Below, one piece after another: positions 33,709 to 41,769 of a stretch of DNA of 64,000 nucleotides. Position 1 is the stretch's first letter. Each line of letters starts with the position of its first letter. The position numbers were made by a program, and so were the translations under genes. The DNA lies in the NCBI GenBank assembly GCA_963778845.1, contig CAVZVW010000009.1:1054001-1118000 (forward strand). The letters run 5' to 3'. The stretch is from CAVZVW01 sp963778845 (GTDB lineage: Bacteria > Actinomycetota > Actinomycetes > Actinomycetales > Kineosporiaceae). The notes under the pieces were generated by a model. The model worked only from the letters and a program-made list of their open reading frames with translations, ran no database searches and had not been told where the DNA came from.

Positions 33709-34090
33709 CCCCGCCCTCGTCATCCCCGCCACCGCTGGCGCCGGTACGCGCGTGCGAGGAGGGAGGCGGAGGGTAGGCCGCGGTGGACGCCTGCTGTGCG
33801 GCCCGTTGGGCTGCGGCTGCGGCGGCCTGTCGCGCCTTCTCGGCCAGTGCGAGCTGCTTCTGCGCCGCGGTGAGGTCGCCCTGCAGCGCTGCCGTCTCGG
33901 CCTGAAGCTGGGCCAGGGAGTCCTGCAACGCCTGCAGCTGTGGTGTGGTGCTCGCCGAGGTGTCCTGAGCCAGGATCTCGGTGGACGACAGCGGGTTCAT
34001 CCCTGGTGACACAGCGACGGCGTAACCGCCGACGGCGATGAGCCCGGACGTCGCGGCCGCCGTGGCGGCGATGCGTTGCGAGCGCTTCAT
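33701..34090 (-). CDS. exported or anchored coiled-coil protein, unknown function
   Basis: 129 residues starting M-K-R-S-Q-R. An N-terminal hydrophobic stretch (about 8-27) acts as signal or anchor, followed by a long Ala/Gln/Leu heptad region (about 50-98) predicted as coiled coil and an acidic Gly/Asp tail. First gene of the leftward redox operon, divergent from the two-component system at 34237. Confidence 0.65.
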   Translation of the reverse strand: MKRSQRIAATAAATSGLIAVGGYAVAVSPGMNPLSSTEILAQDTSASTTPQLQALQDSLAQLQAETAALQGDLTAAQKQLALAEKARQAAAAAAQRAAQQASTAAYPPPPSSHARTGASGGGDDEGGDD

Positions 34091-34236
34091 GTGCCTCTCC
34101 CTGACCCTGGTCCGCCCGACCCACGCCGACCCCGATGTCGACGCTAGGCGGCCATGGTTAGCGCACGGTTAGCCCGGGGATGTGTGCGGGTGAGGGCCGT
34201 CGGTCCCGGCAAGGCCCAGGTGGCGGGCCTACCCTC

Positions 34237-34920
34237 GTGACCGTGGAGCCCGCCGGCACAGTGCTCGTCGTGGACGACGAGCCCGACCTGCGCGCGCTCC
34301 TGCGGCCCTACCTGGAGTCGGAGGGGTACCAGGTCGTCGAGGCGGGGACCGGACCTGAGGGCCTGGACGCCGTCCGCCGAGACGCACCCGACCTTGCCGT
34401 GGTCGATGTCATGCTGCCCGGCTACGACGGGTTCGAGCTGTTACGGCGGGTGCGGGCCTTCTCGCAGATCCCGGTGATCCTCCTCACGGCCAAGCAGGAC
34501 GAGGGCAACCGCATCGCGGGGTTGCGGATGGGAGCCGACGACTACGTCGTCAAGCCCTTCTCCGCCCCGGAGCTGGTCGCCCGCGTCGCGGCGAACCTGC
34601 GCAGGACGAGGGCCTCGAGCCAGCCTGCGCTGGAGCCGCTTCGGGTCGGGGCCATCGAGATCGACGAGGCGGGTCGCACGGTGAGGCTGGCCGGGCGCAC
34701 GGTCGAGCTCACCCGCCGCGAGTTCGACCTGCTACTGACGCTGGCCTCGAACCGTGGTCGCGTACTCACCCGTGCGCAGCTGCTCGCCGAGGCCTGGGAC
34801 ACGACGTACGTGTCGGCCAAGACGGTCGACGTGCACCTCGCGGGGCTGCGCCGCAAGCTGGGGTCGGACCTGTCGGTGCACGCCCTGCGTGGGGTCGGCT
34901 ACCGGCTCGACCCGCCGTGA
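34237..34920 (+). CDS. OmpR/PhoB-type response regulator
   Basis: 227 residues from GTG 34237. The receiver domain has the acidic pair in V-V-D-D-E-P-D, the phospho-acceptor Asp in V-V-D-V-M-L-P-G, Thr in L-L-T-A-K-Q-D and Lys in V-K-P-F-S-A-P-E. The C-terminal winged helix has T-R-R-E-F-D-L-L and V-D-V-H-L-A-G-L-R-R-K-L. It is followed by its kinase with overlapping stop/start. Divergent placement suggests it controls the redox operon at 29.8-34.1 kb. Confidence 0.94.
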   Translation: MTVEPAGTVLVVDDEPDLRALLRPYLESEGYQVVEAGTGPEGLDAVRRDAPDLAVVDVMLPGYDGFELLRRVRAFSQIPVILLTAKQDEGNRIAGLRMGADDYVVKPFSAPELVARVAANLRRTRASSQPALEPLRVGAIEIDEAGRTVRLAGRTVELTRREFDLLLTLASNRGRVLTRAQLLAEAWDTTYVSAKTVDVHLAGLRRKLGSDLSVHALRGVGYRLDPP

Positions 34921-36197
34921 TGCGGTGGCGCCTGCTCTCCGTGCCGATCGTTGCGGCCACGGTCGGCGCGGCGATCCTCGGCCTCGTGGCCACCTACCTC
35001 TTCTTCGCCTCGGCCGGAGCCCGCTCCGACCTCGCCGACGCACGCCGGGAGAACGCCAACCTCGCCCACGCGGTCCGCGGGCAGGTCCGCGCGGGCCAGC
35101 CGCTCGACGTCCTCGAGGCGTTGGTGCCCCTGATGGTCGAGGAACACCAGTGGGTCGAGGTGGTGCGGGACGGGCAGCGCTGGTCCGGAGGGGCCCTGCT
35201 CACTGCCGGGACGCGCACGACCAGCACGGCGCTGGTGATCCCCGGCGGCCACGTCCGCGTCGTCAGCGACATCGACCAGTCGGTGGAGTCCCCCACCACC
35301 ATTGTGATCATCAACCTCGTCGTGATCGTGCTGGTTCTCGGAGCCGCCGTGCTGTCGACGGTGCTGGTCAACCGCAGGCTCCGGCGCCGGGTCGACATCG
35401 CGATCGAGGCCGCCGAACGGGTCGCCGCCGGGGACTTCCACGCGCGCGTCGGGGCGGAGGGCCCCTACGAGCTCGCGAGGTTCGGCCAGGCCTTCGACCG
35501 GATGGCCGGCCGGTTGGAGTCGGTCGACGGCGACCAGCGCCAGCTGCTCGCGGACCTGGCGCACGAGATCGCGACGCCGGTGCACGCAGTCGCCGGCTAC
35601 GCGCAGGCGGTCCTGGACGGCACGATCCCGAAGGAGAGGGCAGCTCCGGCCATCGAGGCCAACACGGCGCGCCTGACCGGGCTGCTCGCCGACCTGGCCA
35701 GGTTGCGCGACGTCGACCGCGAGGAGCCGGCCCCGGTCGAGCCGGTGGACCTCGCCGAGGTCTGCGCGACCCTGGTCGGCCAGCTCCAGGCAGAGGCCCA
35801 CAAACGCGGCGTCGACCTGCAGGTGGGGTCGGTCGACGACGACACGCAGGTCGTGAGCAACCCCCGCCTCGTCGCGACCGTGCTGGGCAACCTCGTCTCC
35901 AACGCACTGCGCTACACCCCGCGCGGCGGCCACGTCGTCCTCGCCGTGCTGCGCGACCCGGACGCGCTGCGCGTGACTGTCGCCGACGACGGCAGCGGCA
36001 TCCCTGCCGACCAGCTCGAACGGATCTTCGACCGCTTCCACCGGGTCGATGCCTCCCGCGACCGGGAGAGCGGCGGCTCCGGGCTCGGTCTGGCGATCGC
36101 CCGGCGCGCTGCCCAGGCCGCAGGTGCCGACCTCACCGTCGCGAGCACCCTCGGCGAGGGCAGCGTGTTCACCCTCGCCTTCACGACTCCCGCGTGA
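34920..36197 (+). CDS. sensor histidine kinase
   Basis: 425 residues, start ATG 34920 overlapping the regulator's TGA; GTG 34917 is equally possible. Two transmembrane helices (about 7-27 and 118-142) bracket an extracytoplasmic sensor of about 90 residues with no recognised fold. Then HAMP, the phospho-His in D-L-A-H-E-I-A-T-P, N-box N-L-V-S-N-A-L-R-Y-T-P, G1 D-D-G-S-G-I-P and G2 G-S-G-L-G-L-A-I. Cognate to the preceding response regulator. Confidence 0.94.
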   Translation: MRWRLLSVPIVAATVGAAILGLVATYLFFASAGARSDLADARRENANLAHAVRGQVRAGQPLDVLEALVPLMVEEHQWVEVVRDGQRWSGGALLTAGTRTTSTALVIPGGHVRVVSDIDQSVESPTTIVIINLVVIVLVLGAAVLSTVLVNRRLRRRVDIAIEAAERVAAGDFHARVGAEGPYELARFGQAFDRMAGRLESVDGDQRQLLADLAHEIATPVHAVAGYAQAVLDGTIPKERAAPAIEANTARLTGLLADLARLRDVDREEPAPVEPVDLAEVCATLVGQLQAEAHKRGVDLQVGSVDDDTQVVSNPRLVATVLGNLVSNALRYTPRGGHVVLAVLRDPDALRVTVADDGSGIPADQLERIFDRFHRVDASRDRESGGSGLGLAIARRAAQAAGADLTVASTLGEGSVFTLAFTTPA

Positions 36198-36252
36198 CGC
36201 ACCGCCCACAGGGACCCCGGCGACGATGCGGGCCGGCATGCAGGCCGGCGGT

Positions 36253-36346
36253 GGTCATGATCGCCACCCCGGCGCCACAAGTGCCTCGAGTCACCGACTG
36301 TTGGGCGTGGCGCCGGGGTTATGGCGCTGGGGTGGCGATCATGACC
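36253..36346. repeat. nested long palindrome between genes
   Basis: Outer arms ggtcatgatcgccacccc (36253-36270) and complement (36329-36346) are perfect over 18 bp. Inner arms ccccggcgccac (36267-36278) and complement (36307-36318) are perfect over 12 bp. A strong hairpin or cruciform could form between the convergent kinase and hydrogenase-protease genes, so it may terminate both, but it is much larger than a usual terminator. Confidence 0.75.
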
Positions 36347-36388
36347 GGGCAAAGCCCCATGATCACCCCGAAGCCGGCCCCCTCGGTA

Positions 36389-36446
36389 GGAGCGATCACG
36401 CCGAGGAGGAGCGATCACGCCGAGGAGGGGCTATCACGCCGAGGAG
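36389..36446. repeat. 17-18 bp direct repeats at 3' end of protease gene
   Basis: Three copies of a unit with core gatcacgccgaggag, the last one altered and containing the stop codon of the hydrogenase maturation protease gene. They follow the large palindrome by about 40 bases. Confidence 0.75.
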
Positions 36447-36943
36447 CGGCGTGACTCGAGCGCACCGATCAGCGCCAGCACCTTCTGGGCCGCCAGGGGC
36501 ACAGCGTCCGAGACCGCGTCACCCAAGCCGGAGCCCAGCTCGAACGACGCCGCCTCGATCGCCACCAGCAGGGCCGAAGCCGGCAGCCGCCCGAGCACCC
36601 GAGCCAGCTCGATCGCCTCGGCCAGCCCGAGCAGGTGGCTGCTGCCGGGTGCGCCAGGCGCGAAGCCGCTCGCCGGCAGCGGGCGATCGGCGAGGTCGCG
36701 GACGAACACCGATCCGGGCGGCGCACCTGTCCGCACGGCGTCGATCACGACGAGCGACTCCACGCGGTCCAGCCGGGCGAGCATGGTGGCCGGGTCGGTG
36801 CCGGCCAGCACCTCGACCCCGGAGCCGCCGTCCGAGTGCTCGCGGTAGGCCCCCAGCCGCTCCGCGACAGCATCGGCCACGAGCGGGCCGACCGCGTCGT
36901 CCCCGCGATCCCGGTGTCCGATTCCCGCGACAAGCACGTTCAT
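36434..36943 (-). CDS. [NiFe] hydrogenase maturation endopeptidase
   Basis: 169 residues from ATG 36943. Begins M-N-V-L-V-A-G-I-G-H-R-D-R-G-D-D-A-V-G, with the family's first Asp Ni ligand (G-x-D-D-x-x-G), then V-V-I-D-A-V-R-T-G with the second acidic ligand. It removes the C-terminal extension of the large subunit after Ni insertion. It lies 4 bases after the large-subunit stop. Confidence 0.9.
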   Translation of the reverse strand: MNVLVAGIGHRDRGDDAVGPLVADAVAERLGAYREHSDGGSGVEVLAGTDPATMLARLDRVESLVVIDAVRTGAPPGSVFVRDLADRPLPASGFAPGAPGSSHLLGLAEAIELARVLGRLPASALLVAIEAASFELGSGLGDAVSDAVPLAAQKVLALIGALESRRSSA

Positions 36944-36947
36944 GGGC

Positions 36948-38360
36948 TCAGCCAGGCTCGCCGCACGGCGCGTCCTCGCACACCTGCAGGTCGAGGAAGT
37001 GCGTGGCGCACGAGATGCACGGGTCGTAGTTGCGGATCGCCTGCTCGCACTGGCGCACGAGCTCGGCATGCGGCAGGTGCAGGCGCGGCTGCACGAAAGC
37101 GCGCAGGTCGGCCTCGATGCACGCCTGGTTCTGCGAGGTCGGCGGCACGATCTGGGCCGTGCGCACGGTGCCGTCCTCGTCGAGGCGGTACCGATGGAAC
37201 AGGACGCCGCGCGGCGCCTCCGTCGCGCCGTAGCCGACGCCCGCCCGAGGGACGACCTCGACCGCCGGCGCCGCGGCGTCGTCCCACTCCTCGATCAGTC
37301 GCAGCGCCTCCGAGCATGCCTCGACCAGCTCCACCGCCCTCACGACGATCGAGCGGAACGGGTTGCGGCAGACCGCCCCGAGGCCGGCTGCGTGAGCCGC
37401 GTCGCGTGCGGCCTGGGAGAGCCGGTCGTGGTTGAGGCTGTAGCGCGCCAGCGGCCCGACCGAGTAGGCACCGCGCCCGTGCAGCCGTGCGTGCAGAGCA
37501 TGGGAGTGCTCCACATGCTCCTCCACGATGTGCTCGCGGAAGCGTGACACCGGGAACTGCAGCCCGCTGCTGGTGACGACGTCGCCGGCCTCGATCGGGT
37601 ACCCGGTGGCCGGGCGCAGCGACAGGTACTCGTACGGCTGCTCGAAGTCCGGCATCTCGAAGCCGGACACCAGAGCGACGGTGGCGACGGCGTCGTCCAG
37701 CGCCTGGGCCAGGCGGGGCCGCAGTGCGCGCAGGGCCGCACCGTCGGGCAGCCGATGGAAGCCACCGACCTTGACGTTCACCGGGTGCACCGACCGGCCC
37801 CCCACGACAGTCATGAGGTCGTTGCCGGTCTGCTTGATCCGCAGGCCGCGCTCGACCACCGCGCCGTGGTCGGCCGCCATGTCGATCGCCGAGGCGTACC
37901 CGAGGAAGTCCGGCGCGTGCAGCAGGTAGATGTGCAGCGCGTGGCTCTCGATCCACTCCCCGCAGTACAGCAGCCGCCGGATCGCCCGGATCTGCGGCGT
38001 CACCTCCACCCCGCAGGCCATCTCCAGCGCCATGCAGGCGCTCATCTGGTAGGCCACAGGGCAGATGCCGCAGATGCGTGCGGTGATGTCGGGTGGCTCG
38101 TGCCATGCCCGACCTCGCAGGAAGGCCTCGAAGAACCGCGGCGGCTCGAAGATCCGCAGCTCGACGTCGGTGACCGTCCCGTTGCGCACCCGCACGCGCA
38201 TGCCGCCTTCACCCTCGACCCGGGCGAGCGCGTCGACCTGCAGCACCGTGGTCGTCGACCCGCCGGCCGCGGCGGTGCCGGCCACGGCGGTGCGGGCCAC
38301 GGCGGTGCCGGCCACGGCGGTGCCGGCCACGGCGTTCGTGGACGGCGCCCCGCGGCTCAT
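36948..38360 (-). CDS. hydA: group 3b [NiFe] hydrogenase large (alpha) subunit
   Basis: 470 residues from ATG 38360. L1 motif R-I-C-G-I-C-P-V-A-Y-Q-M-S-A and L2 motif D-P-C-I-S-C-A-T-H-F carry the four Ni-Fe cysteines; both are of the group 3 (sulfhydrogenase-like, NADP-linked) type. A short tail of about 14 residues follows the L2 His and is the probable cleavage site of the adjacent protease. The N-terminus is unusual: after about 15 residues it has an A-V-A-G-T repeat encoded by a 15-bp DNA repeat before the conserved V-D-A-L-A-R-V-E-G-E-G-G. Confidence 0.95.
   Translation of the reverse strand: MSRGAPSTNAVAGTAVAGTAVARTAVAGTAAAGGSTTTVLQVDALARVEGEGGMRVRVRNGTVTDVELRIFEPPRFFEAFLRGRAWHEPPDITARICGICPVAYQMSACMALEMACGVEVTPQIRAIRRLLYCGEWIESHALHIYLLHAPDFLGYASAIDMAADHGAVVERGLRIKQTGNDLMTVVGGRSVHPVNVKVGGFHRLPDGAALRALRPRLAQALDDAVATVALVSGFEMPDFEQPYEYLSLRPATGYPIEAGDVVTSSGLQFPVSRFREHIVEEHVEHSHALHARLHGRGAYSVGPLARYSLNHDRLSQAARDAAHAAGLGAVCRNPFRSIVVRAVELVEACSEALRLIEEWDDAAAPAVEVVPRAGVGYGATEAPRGVLFHRYRLDEDGTVRTAQIVPPTSQNQACIEADLRAFVQPRLHLPHAELVRQCEQAIRNYDPCISCATHFLDLQVCEDAPCGEPG
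38262..38340. repeat. 15-bp in-frame repeat in hydrogenase large subunit
   Basis: About five copies of ccggccacggcggtg encode A-V-A-G-T repeats in the N-terminal region of the large subunit. Copies differ at single bases. Length variation would be in frame. Confidence 0.85.
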
Positions 38361-39211
38361 GCGCGCGCCTCCTCTTGCCGGGTGCTCTCGCGACGGAAGG
38401 GCTCGGCGGCGGCGGTGATGCCCCGGAAGAGCCGCACGACGTCCGGGGCGGCCATGCCGCCGGCTCGGATGCGGTCGCCCAGGGCGGTCACGTTGGGGGC
38501 CGGCCCGGCCGGGCCGAAACACCCGAAGCACCCCCGGGCGAACGCCGGGCAGAGCGCACCGCAACCCGCCTGCGTGACCGGCCCGAGACAGGCCGTCCCG
38601 TGGGCCACGGCGACGCAGACACTGCCGCGTCGCTTGCACTCCACGCACACGCTGTAGGCAGGGATGCGCGGCCGACGGTCCTGCAGGTAGGCCGTGAGCA
38701 CCTCCAGCAGCTGGCCCTTGTCGACCGGGCAGCCGCGAAGCTCGTAGTCGACGCGGACGTGCGAGGCGATCGACGTCGACCGCTCGAGGGTCTCGATGTA
38801 GGAGGGGTGGGCATAGACCACGGAGCAGAACTCGTCGACGTCGCCGAAGTTGCGCAGGGCTTGGATGCCACCGCTGGTGGCGCACGCGCCGATCGTGATG
38901 AGCACCCGGGAGTTCTTGCGCACCTGCCCGATGCGCGCGGCGTCGTCGGCCGTCGTGATGGAGCCCTCGACGAGGCTGATGTCGTACGGACCGCGCGACA
39001 CCGTCCGCGTCGCCTCGGGGAAGTAGGCGATCTCGACGGCGTCGGCCAGCGCCAGCAGCTCCGACTCGCAGTTGAGCAGCGTGAGCTGGCAGCCGTCGCA
39101 CGAGGCGAACTTGTAGACGGCCAGCTTCGGCTTGCGCGCACGCTCGGCTCGGGCGGGTGCGGGTGCGGGGCCGCGTGCTGGCCCGCGCTGCCGGCTCGCG
39201 ACCGCGGCCAT
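38357..39211 (-). CDS. hydD: group 3b [NiFe] hydrogenase small (delta) subunit
   Basis: 284 residues, ATG 39211. Proximal cluster Cys in S-C-D-G-C-Q-L-T-L-L, then G-A-C-A-T-S-G-G-I and R-G-C-P-V. The C-terminal half has C-V-E-C-K ... C-V-A-V ... C-L-G-P-V-T-Q-A-G-C-G-A-L-C-P ... C-F-G-C-F-G for medial and distal clusters. It has no twin-arginine signal, so the enzyme is cytoplasmic. The stop overlaps the large-subunit ATG (ATGA). Confidence 0.95.
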   Translation of the reverse strand: MAAVASRQRGPARGPAPAPARAERARKPKLAVYKFASCDGCQLTLLNCESELLALADAVEIAYFPEATRTVSRGPYDISLVEGSITTADDAARIGQVRKNSRVLITIGACATSGGIQALRNFGDVDEFCSVVYAHPSYIETLERSTSIASHVRVDYELRGCPVDKGQLLEVLTAYLQDRRPRIPAYSVCVECKRRGSVCVAVAHGTACLGPVTQAGCGALCPAFARGCFGCFGPAGPAPNVTALGDRIRAGGMAAPDVVRLFRGITAAAEPFRRESTRQEEARA

Positions 39212-39212
39212 G

Positions 39213-40076
39213 TCAGACCTCCCGTGCCGTGACGAGTCGCTCGACCCGGTCGTAGGTGACCACCGGCCCGTCGACGCAGGCGAAGATCTCCCGCAGCTGG
39301 CAGTGACCGCACAGCCCCACGCCGCAGCGCATGTTGCGCTCCAACGACAGCCGGATGCGTTCCTTGGCGACGCCGCGGTCGGCCAGGGCGGCCGCGACGA
39401 AGCGCATCATCACCTCGGGGCCGCAGATCAGGGCGAGGGATCGGGTGGGGTCGAAGCCGGCACGCGGGATGAGCCCCGTCACCAGGCCGACCCGGCCTCG
39501 CCAGGCCGGCGGGCCGTAGTCCACGGTCACGTCGACGTCCACGTCGAACCTGCCCCGCCACGTCTCGAGCTCGCGGGCGAACAGGGTGTCCTCCGGCGTG
39601 CGCGTGCCGTACAGGACGGTGACCGTGCCGTACTGCTCGCGGTGGGCGAGCACCTCGAGGATCGCCGGGCGCAGGGGCGCCAGACCGATGCCGCCGGCGA
39701 CGATGACGACGTCCCCGCCCGCGCCGTCGCCGACCTGCCACCCCGTGCCGAACGGCCCGCGGATGCCGAGCACGTCGCCGCGGCGCACAGCGACCAGCCG
39801 GTGGGTCACGTTGCCGACGTCGCGCACCGTGTGCAGCAGCACCTGCGGCTGAGCCGGGTCGCCGCTGATCGAGATCGGCACCTCGCCCACGCCGAAGACG
39901 TCCACCATCGTGAACTGCCCGGGCGAGAAGGCGAGCGGGACGCCGTCGCGCGGCTGGAGTGCCAGCGTCACGGTGTCGCGGGTGTCCTGGCGGCGGCGCA
40001 CCACCTCGAAGGGGCGCGGCACCATCGGGTGGCGCCCGTAGCCGGTCGAGGCACGCGCCTCAGCGGCGACTGCCAC
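39213..40076 (-). CDS. hydG: hydrogenase diaphorase (gamma) subunit, FAD/NAD(P)-binding
   Basis: 287 residues from GTG 40076. Ferredoxin-NADP reductase fold: F-S-P-G-Q-F-T-M-V, the NAD(P)-binding G-G-I-G-L-A-P-L-R-P and I-C-G-P-E-V-M-M. The C-terminal R-C-G-V-G-L-C-G-H-C-Q ... C binds a 2Fe-2S cluster. It connects the Fe-S chain of the hydrogenase with NAD(P)H. One base separates it from the small-subunit start. Confidence 0.93.
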   Translation of the reverse strand: MAVAAEARASTGYGRHPMVPRPFEVVRRRQDTRDTVTLALQPRDGVPLAFSPGQFTMVDVFGVGEVPISISGDPAQPQVLLHTVRDVGNVTHRLVAVRRGDVLGIRGPFGTGWQVGDGAGGDVVIVAGGIGLAPLRPAILEVLAHREQYGTVTVLYGTRTPEDTLFARELETWRGRFDVDVDVTVDYGPPAWRGRVGLVTGLIPRAGFDPTRSLALICGPEVMMRFVAAALADRGVAKERIRLSLERNMRCGVGLCGHCQLREIFACVDGPVVTYDRVERLVTAREV

Positions 40077-40533
40077 GGCGTTCTCCGTAGACGTCGATCA
40101 TCCGCATCCGCGCCGCTGTGAGGCGTTGGTACATCACCTGGGCAACGCGCTTCATGAGCATGTAGCCCAGCGCGGGATCGGCCTCGCACTTCCCCCGCAG
40201 GCACGCGCCGTCCAGACAGATCACGCTCGAGGGCTCCACAGCCCGGGCGTCGACGAACCATCGGTACGGTGGGATGATCCACGACCAGCCGAGCACCTCG
40301 CCGGCCTCCACCGTGTCGAGCACGTGCGGGCTGCCCGCCGGGTCGGCGACCTCCAGTGCCACCCGCCCACGCCGCACGACGAAGAAGTCGTCCGCCGCAT
40401 CCCCCTCGTGCAGCAGGTAGGCGTCGGTGTTCACATGGACGTTGCGCGCGCACCCCGCGAGCAGGGTCATCGTGTCGTCGTCCAGACCTTCGAAGAACGG
40501 GTGCTCGGCGAGCTCGTTCGCGATGGTGCGCAT
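40060..40533 (-). CDS. cyclic nucleotide-binding domain protein in hydrogenase operon
   Basis: 157 residues from ATG 40533. A single cNMP-binding beta-roll (F-E-G-L-D-D-D-T-M-T-L-L, L-L-H-E-G-D-A-A-D-D-F-F-V-V-R-R-G, L-G-W-S-W-I-I-P-P-Y-R-W) without a DNA-binding helix-turn-helix. The C-terminal helix has M-L-M-K-R-V-A-Q-V-M. Placed between the beta and gamma genes with overlaps at both ends, so it is probably an allosteric or assembly subunit rather than a transcription factor. Confidence 0.88.
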   Translation of the reverse strand: MRTIANELAEHPFFEGLDDDTMTLLAGCARNVHVNTDAYLLHEGDAADDFFVVRRGRVALEVADPAGSPHVLDTVEAGEVLGWSWIIPPYRWFVDARAVEPSSVICLDGACLRGKCEADPALGYMLMKRVAQVMYQRLTAARMRMIDVYGERRGSRR

Positions 40534-40534
40534 G

Positions 40535-41686
40535 TCAACGCCCCCCGGCGTGGGTCGATGCGGCCTGCGTCTGCGGGGCGCGGGTCTGCGTGGTCGCCCG
40601 GATCGCCGCGACCTCGGCGGTGATGTCGATCGCGGCCGGACACCAGGTGAGGCAGCGGCCGCACCCGACACAGCCGGACGTGCCGAACTGGTCCTGCCAC
40701 GACGCCAGCTTGTGCGTCATCCACTGCCGGTACCGGGAGGCCGTCGAGGACCTGATGGTGCCGCCGTGGATGTAGGAGAAGTCCTCGGTGAAGCAGGAGT
40801 CCCAGACGCGCCAGCGCTCGGCGTGCTCGCCCGAGAGGTCCGTGACGTCCTCGACCGAGGTGCAGAAGCACGTGGGGCAGGCCAGCGTGCAGTTGCCGCA
40901 CGCGAGGCAGCGTTGGGCGACCTGCTCCCACACCGGGTGCTCGAGGTTGTCGTAGAGCAGGTCCTTCAGCCCGTCACCGTCCAGGGTGCGACCCATGTGG
41001 GAGGCCGCGTCGGCCTCCACAGCGGCGGCCGCGGCGATGTCGGCGGGGTCGGCCGTGTCGGGTGCGAGCTCGGTGAGCAGGTCCTCACCCGCGGCAGAGC
41101 CGGCTTCGACCAGGAACCGGTGGCCGGCGTCGTCCAGCAGCTCCACCAGTGCCAGGTCGAACCCCTCCCGCGGACGCGGCCCGGTGCCCATCGAGGCACA
41201 GAAGCAGGTGCCCGCGGGTGTCCCGCACGCGACCGCCACCACGAACACCTTCGCCCGGCGCGCTGCGTAGTCCTCGTCGGCCACGGCGCGGCCGGCCAGA
41301 ACGGTGTCGTGGATGGCGATCGCGTGCACGTCGCAGGAGCGCACCCCGAGCAGGGCGAGCGCCGGCGCGTCGTCGACGGGCGGCTCGACGGTGTTACCGC
41401 GATCCACCCGCCGCCCCCGCCAGAGCAGGCGGCGGCTGGGGAACAGCTGTGCCTTCCAGGAGTGCGGGCCGGCCGCGAAGCCGAACAACGCGCCGTCCTC
41501 TCGGGTGCGAAGCCGGTAGCCCCCCGGCTCCTGGACGTCGCCCACACCGGCCGGCAGGTCGGCGACGCGTCGGATCTCGGCGTGCGCCACCACGCCGTCG
41601 CGCACCGTCGGGCCGAGCACCGTGAACCCGCGGGCGCGCAGGGCCGAGATCAACCGGTCCAGCCCGCCCACGTCGAGGACGAACAT
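40535..41686 (-). CDS. hydB: hydrogenase 4Fe-4S (beta) subunit
   Basis: 383 residues from ATG 41686, preceded by GGGGAGGAG. Two ferredoxin-type motifs: C-L-A-C-G-N-C-T-L-A-C-P-T-C-F-C and C-V-G-C-G-R-C-L-T-W-C-P. An upstream domain with R-S-C-D-V-H-A-I is typical of sulfhydrogenase beta / anaerobic sulfite reductase A subunits. First gene of the operon hydB-cNMP-hydG-hydD-hydA-protease, which is complete in this window for the structural subunits. The hyp maturation genes are not here. Confidence 0.93.
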   Translation of the reverse strand: MFVLDVGGLDRLISALRARGFTVLGPTVRDGVVAHAEIRRVADLPAGVGDVQEPGGYRLRTREDGALFGFAAGPHSWKAQLFPSRRLLWRGRRVDRGNTVEPPVDDAPALALLGVRSCDVHAIAIHDTVLAGRAVADEDYAARRAKVFVVAVACGTPAGTCFCASMGTGPRPREGFDLALVELLDDAGHRFLVEAGSAAGEDLLTELAPDTADPADIAAAAAVEADAASHMGRTLDGDGLKDLLYDNLEHPVWEQVAQRCLACGNCTLACPTCFCTSVEDVTDLSGEHAERWRVWDSCFTEDFSYIHGGTIRSSTASRYRQWMTHKLASWQDQFGTSGCVGCGRCLTWCPAAIDITAEVAAIRATTQTRAPQTQAASTHAGGR

Positions 41687-41769
41687 GTGCACTCCTCCCC
41701 CCGCGCTCATCCTCGTGACGGCGCAGGGGGACCGATCGGGTCGTAGGTCCTCGCTGAGACGGCGTTACG

